The notes under the pieces were generated by a model that saw only the letters and a list, made by a program, of their open reading frames with translations, was not told the origin of the DNA and did no database searches. A program made the translations under genes and the position numbers. From the NCBI GenBank assembly GCA_038211615.1, contig JBBQVL010000001.1, positions 57,092 through 121,091 of the forward strand: 64,000 bases of DNA, read 5' to 3'. Every line of letters starts with the position of its first letter. Position 1 is the first letter of the stretch. Shown here one piece after another: positions 59,841 through 64,000 of the stretch. This stretch comes from DASWJZ01 sp038211615 (GTDB lineage: Bacteria; Pseudomonadota; Alphaproteobacteria; Rhizobiales; Afifellaceae).

Positions 59841-61070
59841 TCACGTATCGGGATCGACCTGCGAACCGGGTGCGCGAAGGTATCGGAGAGCCAGGCCCTC
59901 GAGTAGAACCTGTGCATCCTCCGTCTCGGTGTTGTTGATCCAAAGCCTGCTCGGGTCCGCCTTTTCCGGCAAGATCGCCACTCCCTCGATCACGGCTTGC
60001 GAGACCACGCAGTCGATCTCAAGGGCCTCCACGGCCTCGCGGAGGACGCCTACGGGATTCGCCACGAGCTCCTCAAAGCTGACTTCGGTCGATCGCGAAG
60101 CGACGAGCATGGCCGCACGGGCGTTCGCGACGTAGGCCGACCAGAGGTTTCCCCAGAAGGCGACCCTTTCGTTCTGCCCCGTGTCCGGGGGCATGAAACG
60201 ATCGTAGGAATCCGGCAGTTCGCCGACGGCAGACAGGGGATGGCGAACTACGTGCAGCAAGCGCGCCCCGGGGAAGACGTTTATCCAGGCGCGGGCGGTG
60301 AGGCTGTTGCGCGGATCCTTGTGCCCCCAGGGGGACTTCCCGTCGTAGCCGGCCGCGGCGAGGCGAAGGGCGATCCTTTCGGCGTTGATGAGCGGCGATA
60401 TTCCGTCGGGGTCAAACCCGTAGATATCCGCTAGGTTCATCCATCCCGGCAAGAGAAGCGTGTTCAGCGTCTGGACGTATTGCCATTCCTCGGACCGCGT
60501 GTTGATCCGTTGGAAGACTCCCGCCGCGCGCAGGAGCTGCGCCATCAGGCGCGTGCCGGAATGGTGAAAGCCGCAGACCAGAACCGGCGTCCAGAATTGC
60601 TCGCTTTGAAGGAGGCGATCGACAGATTCGGCCCTCGCCTCCGGAATGGTCGACGATCGATTTCTCCGCGGCTCGGAGCTGGCGGACCTCGGCTTCAGCT
60701 CCGCCGGCGCGGCCGGCTCGATCAGGACGTCCGTCAGCGGGCTCGTGTCAGCGCCCTTGTCCATCGATTGGTGAAATTCGGCGAACTTTGCCGGGAAATC
60801 ATCTAGAAGGCGGATGAAACGGGCATTGTGAGAAATCTCGGTGATGGCGTCTCGCCGCTTTGCAAGTTGGAAGGGCCTGTCGACACGAGCGGTCTCGACG
60901 ATGCGTCGCACGCCGTTCAGAATTGCATCCAGGTTCGCCTCAGCGTCCGGCTGTCCCCCTGCCCCGGCATCCAGGCTCGCGAGAAGCGCGTGCACATTCG
61001 CGAGCGTCTCCACGACCAGGATATCGGGGGACACGCCGCTCAAGTAACGCCGCGGCAACTCATTAGCCAT
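59841..61070 (-). CDS. Sulfotransferase family protein
   Basis: About 409 residues from the ATG at 61070; the frame to 61154 has no signal. Near residue 160 the PAPS 5'-phosphosulfate loop is VLVCGFHHSGTRLMAQLLRA. The 3'-phosphate-binding segment is LLHVVRHPLSAVGELPDSYD and a conserved SFEELVANPVGVLREAVEAL follows. The first ~150 residues are a helical region of unknown role. It is convergent with kdpE and divergent from the tandem GT gene, so it may sulfate a surface glycan. Confidence 0.8.
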   Translation of the reverse strand: MANELPRRYLSGVSPDILVVETLANVHALLASLDAGAGGQPDAEANLDAILNGVRRIVETARVDRPFQLAKRRDAITEISHNARFIRLLDDFPAKFAEFHQSMDKGADTSPLTDVLIEPAAPAELKPRSASSEPRRNRSSTIPEARAESVDRLLQSEQFWTPVLVCGFHHSGTRLMAQLLRAAGVFQRINTRSEEWQYVQTLNTLLLPGWMNLADIYGFDPDGISPLINAERIALRLAAAGYDGKSPWGHKDPRNSLTARAWINVFPGARLLHVVRHPLSAVGELPDSYDRFMPPDTGQNERVAFWGNLWSAYVANARAAMLVASRSTEVSFEELVANPVGVLREAVEALEIDCVVSQAVIEGVAILPEKADPSRLWINNTETEDAQVLLEGLALRYLRAPGSQVDPDT

Positions 61071-61187
61071 CGTAGTAATCCAGAAAGTCTTGAAGCGGTA
61101 TCCGGAATGTCGAGAACTATTGCAATTCCCAAAACTAAATTCAGAGGCGAGCAAGAATATTTTTGCAATCCTGGGTAATAGAGGCCG

Positions 61188-63206
61188 ATGAATACTACAT
61201 TTAAGCGCATTTCACCGGCCGCAGTTCAGCCTCTGCCTCCTGAAGAGCCGGTGAAGGAAAACCCCAGCGACGAGCCGGTCGGCGCCATATGCGTCCTGCG
61301 CGATGCGCGGGACATCGTTCCCTTCCTCTGCGGCCACTATCTGCGGATCGGGTTCGATCGGCTGGTCTTCGTCGACGACGGCTCATCGGACGGAACCTTC
61401 GAGTTCCTCGAGGAGATCAGCCGCCGTGATCCCCGCGTGTCCGTGCGCAGGGTCGACACCGAACACTTCGAGCAGCCGCTGCTGATGACGGCAATGGCGA
61501 ACGCGCTCATCGCAGAGGGGTGTCGCATCGTCTTCCCCTTTGACAAGGATGAGTTCTGGAACATCGAGGTAGGCGCGATCCGCCACGCCGCGCTCGGTTC
61601 GACGGAGGGCCTGTTCCTGGGAAAATGGGTTCAGTTCGTCCAGGACCGGTCGGTACGTTCGCCGCGCACCATGCATCTGCTCAAAGCTCGTTATCGCGCG
61701 CCGATCCTCGATCGCCGCAAAAAGCAGCTGATACGGGATGGAAAGCTCCGGCTGGGCTTTGCAATGCCGAAGGTCGCATTCAAATCCGGACAGCCCGTCG
61801 ACATAGAATTCGGACAGCACCGGCTCACGCAGGGCCCGGCCAGAATACTCGCCGAGGGACTGGAGCTTTTCCACCTTCATCTGCGAAGCGCCCACGAGGT
61901 GGAATACCGCAAGGTGCACGCGGAGCGGTTTCGAAAGCTGTTCGCGGCGCTTATGCCGGAAATCGAGGAGATGTCCGCGGAGGCGCGTGCGGCGCGCCTT
62001 GACCACCTGATCGGGCGCTGGGAGATGAACAGCGCCGAGCCGGACGGCTGCATCGTCCCCGAGGGCGGTAAGGTCCTGCCGCTGGTCCCCGATCGCAGGC
62101 TGCGCTGGCTGCTCCTGAAAGCGTGGCTCTACCTCGCCATCCGTCACCCCTGGCTCGTCCTGCGCCCCTCCCCTCCTACGCCTCCGGACGTACCGGTGCC
62201 CGGCGATCCGGAAGTCTCGGGCGTGCACGCCGTCCGACCGGCGGCCGCGTCGAGCGAGGGCGAGGCAAGGTCAGCCGGTGCGGAACGAGATTCCGGCAGA
62301 ACGCGCGAGCTCGTTGGCGGCATATGCGCCGTGCGCGATGCCAGGGACATCGTTCCATTCCTGTGCGGACACTATCTCGGGATCGGATTCGATCGGCTCG
62401 CCTTTGTCGACGATAATTCCTCCGACGGTACCTTCGCGTTTCTCGAGCGGCTGAGCGGGCGGGACCCGCGTGTTACGGTCCGCAGGGTCGAACTGCCGGA
62501 CTTCGAGCAGAACAGGCTGATGTCGGAAATGGCAAACCACCTCATTGATGAGGGTTGCCGGATCGTATTTCCATTCGACAAGGACGAATTCTGGAACGTC
62601 GAGCTGCCCGCCATCCGGCGTGCGGCCAAAGAAGTCCCCGAGGGCCTGATCGAAGGACAATGGGTGCAATTTGTGCAGGACCGAAGGGTGCATGAACCGC
62701 ATTTCCTGAGCGTCCTCAAGGCTCGCTATCGGGCGCCGATCATTGCGGAGACCCGGGGGGATGCCGTCAGGGACGGAAAGCCGCGGCTGGCGCTGACGGA
62801 GCCAAAGGTCGCATTCAAGTCCGCCGGGCCCGTCCTCGTTGGCTTTGGCCAGCACCGCCTGAAGCGCGGCCCGAAGGACAAGCTGACGAGCGGCGTGGAG
62901 CTGTTCCACCTCCCGTTCCGCAGCGGGCGGGAGATCACGTGGCGCAAGACCATCGCGCCGCGCTTCGGGAAGATGGCCGCAGCCGCGTTCCCCGAGATCA
63001 ACGCCATGTCTCCAGCCGAGAAGGCCGCGATGAGCGAGCGCTTCATCGGCAGCTGGGAGGTGAACAGCGCGGACATGAAAGGCTGCATCACCGGCGAGGA
63101 CGGCGTGATCGTGCCGCTCGTCCCCGACACGCGGCTCCGGTGGCTCCTTCTGCGTGCCTGGCTCTACATGGCGATCCGCCACCCGATGATCCTCCTGCGA
63201 GGTTGA
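61188..63206 (+). CDS. Tandemly duplicated GT2-like glycosyltransferase
   Basis: A 672-residue protein made of two similar halves. Half one (about residues 25-330) begins GAICVLRDARDIVPFLCGHY; half two (about 372-672) begins GGICAVRDARDIVPFLCGHY. Both contain FDRLVFVDDGSSDGTFEFLE or FDRLAFVDDNSSDGTFAFLE, and both have RIVFPFDKDEFWN, a DxDEF-like donor/metal site. Both end with a RLRWLLLxAWLY membrane-like helix. This is a family 2 type nucleotide-sugar transferase duplicated inside one frame. The linker (about 330-370) is Pro/Ala/Ser-rich. It is divergent from the sulfotransferase. Confidence 0.85.
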   Translation: MNTTFKRISPAAVQPLPPEEPVKENPSDEPVGAICVLRDARDIVPFLCGHYLRIGFDRLVFVDDGSSDGTFEFLEEISRRDPRVSVRRVDTEHFEQPLLMTAMANALIAEGCRIVFPFDKDEFWNIEVGAIRHAALGSTEGLFLGKWVQFVQDRSVRSPRTMHLLKARYRAPILDRRKKQLIRDGKLRLGFAMPKVAFKSGQPVDIEFGQHRLTQGPARILAEGLELFHLHLRSAHEVEYRKVHAERFRKLFAALMPEIEEMSAEARAARLDHLIGRWEMNSAEPDGCIVPEGGKVLPLVPDRRLRWLLLKAWLYLAIRHPWLVLRPSPPTPPDVPVPGDPEVSGVHAVRPAAASSEGEARSAGAERDSGRTRELVGGICAVRDARDIVPFLCGHYLGIGFDRLAFVDDNSSDGTFAFLERLSGRDPRVTVRRVELPDFEQNRLMSEMANHLIDEGCRIVFPFDKDEFWNVELPAIRRAAKEVPEGLIEGQWVQFVQDRRVHEPHFLSVLKARYRAPIIAETRGDAVRDGKPRLALTEPKVAFKSAGPVLVGFGQHRLKRGPKDKLTSGVELFHLPFRSGREITWRKTIAPRFGKMAAAAFPEINAMSPAEKAAMSERFIGSWEVNSADMKGCITGEDGVIVPLVPDTRLRWLLLRAWLYMAIRHPMILLRG

Positions 63207-63376
63207 CGGCCCGTCGGATCGCGCTTCAGAAACACTTGCGCGGCAAATGATCTCCAGCGGCGATCGATGCCAGCCTCGCCAGTCGAAAGTGCCGGGTTTC
63301 ATTGGCGTTTTCAGTGGACAGCGGAAAAGCTGAAAGTTAGCGTCGCGCCTCCCTGTCATTCAAAAATAGTCGGCAG

Positions 63377-64000
63377 ATGCGCACGTCCATCTACCTCATC
63401 AATCCGCGTGAGCAGTATCCGTACTACCACGGCACGGATGTGTTGCGGGCGTGGGGTATTTCCAACCGCATCGCAATTGCCGACCTCACCATGCCGACGG
63501 TCGCGGCGATGGTTCCGTCGCACTGGAACATCACGCTCTGCGACGAGAGAATCGAGCCCGTCGACTTCGACACGACGGCTGAAGTGATCGGCCTCACCGG
63601 CAAGAGCTCCCAGCGGCAACGCGTGGTCGAGCTTGCGGCTGAATTTCGCCGCCGTGGAAAGCTCGTGGTGATCGGCGGGCCTTATGCGTCGCTCTGCCCC
63701 CACGACATGCGGGAGCACGCCGATATCCTCGTGCGTGGAGAGTTGGAGGAAATAGCTGCCGAGATTTTCGCGGAGATCGAGGCGGGCAACTGGAAGCCGG
63801 AATACGAGGGGGGCAAGCCGGATCTGAGCACGTCTCCCATTCCGCGATGGGACCTCACCCGACGTGGCGTGGCGCTGCTCGGCCAGGTGCAGACCTCGCG
63901 CGGCTGTCCCTTCGAGTGCGACTTCTGCGACGTCATCCAGTATCTCGGGCGCAAGCAGCGCTGGAAGGAACCGGACCAGGTGGTCGCGGAGCTCGAGGTG
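63377..64000 (+). CDS. B12-binding radical SAM protein (partial, runs off right edge)
   Basis: From the ATG at 63377 the frame stays open for 208 codons to the end of the window. It starts with a B12-binding-like Rossmann domain: EVIGLTGKSSQRQRVVELAA and LVVIGGPYASLCPHDMREHA. Near residue 180 it shows the radical-SAM cluster motif SRGCPFECDFCDVIQYLGRK (CxxxCxxC). Such enzymes modify lipids, glycans or peptides; hopanoid-type and glycan-linked members are common in this order. Only the start is present. Confidence 0.9.
   Translation, partial: MRTSIYLINPREQYPYYHGTDVLRAWGISNRIAIADLTMPTVAAMVPSHWNITLCDERIEPVDFDTTAEVIGLTGKSSQRQRVVELAAEFRRRGKLVVIGGPYASLCPHDMREHADILVRGELEEIAAEIFAEIEAGNWKPEYEGGKPDLSTSPIPRWDLTRRGVALLGQVQTSRGCPFECDFCDVIQYLGRKQRWKEPDQVVAELEV

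Overview
The window looks like a chromosome segment of a GC-rich alphaproteobacterium, most likely in the order Hyphomicrobiales (Rhizobiales). The pointers are a DUF3618 / phage-holin-like 'nutrient deprivation' operon, a polyhydroxyalkanoate-system protein, a HisKA_2-type sensor kinase, a single Flp pilin, an EcfG-like promoter and many small rhizobial-type proteins. No rRNA, tRNA or CRISPR array was seen. Species cannot be named from the sequence alone.

Layout. (1) 0-25 kb is an accessory region: a cytochrome c, an orphan histidine kinase, an orphan sugar-type binding protein, many exported repeat proteins (beta-helix, YadA-like heads, a head plus S74 chaperone protein, two ~150-aa secreted paralogues), a four-gene envelope-stress operon (10.5-13.4 kb), and many relics (IS3 and IS481 transposases, a histidine-kinase tail, a GGDEF-EAL gene joined to a beta-helix tail, a gene with one in-frame stop). 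Part of the upstream region of one YadA-like gene is duplicated 9.7 kb away without its gene. (2) 25.5-30.3 kb is a compact peptide-export operon: a 55-aa double-glycine-leader peptide with a Lys/His/Ser repeat core, a ParB-like protein, an HlyD/CvaA-type fusion protein and a C39-peptidase ABC exporter. This is the best candidate for an undescribed system. (3) 30.3-33.5 kb holds one small gene and one PAS-GGDEF cyclase among relics (response regulator, IS110, RHS). (4) 33.5-45.4 kb is a catabolic/uptake island: a polyamine-type ABC importer in two units, a PLP enzyme, a zinc-less-looking MDR reductase, PhzF, a creatinase-like M24 hydrolase, an AtzG/AtzE-like amidase pair and a GntR regulator. 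Four of its intergenic regions carry GTATAC-like cores. (5) 45.4-51.3 kb and 59.8-63.2 kb encode glycan-related proteins (TupA-like ATP-grasp, a 1051-aa multi-GT protein, a sulfotransferase, a GT2-like protein duplicated in tandem). Between them lies a complete kdpFABCDE potassium-uptake operon (51.7-59.8 kb). A B12-binding radical-SAM gene runs off the right edge.

How the parts may work together: the kdp genes form a closed sensing and uptake unit. The peptide operon should make, trim and export one small cationic peptide using an unlinked TolC. The 33-45 kb island probably imports and breaks down one amide- or amidino-type nitrogen compound under GntR control. The glycan genes on both sides of kdp suggest a surface-polysaccharide locus that kdp either interrupted or joined.
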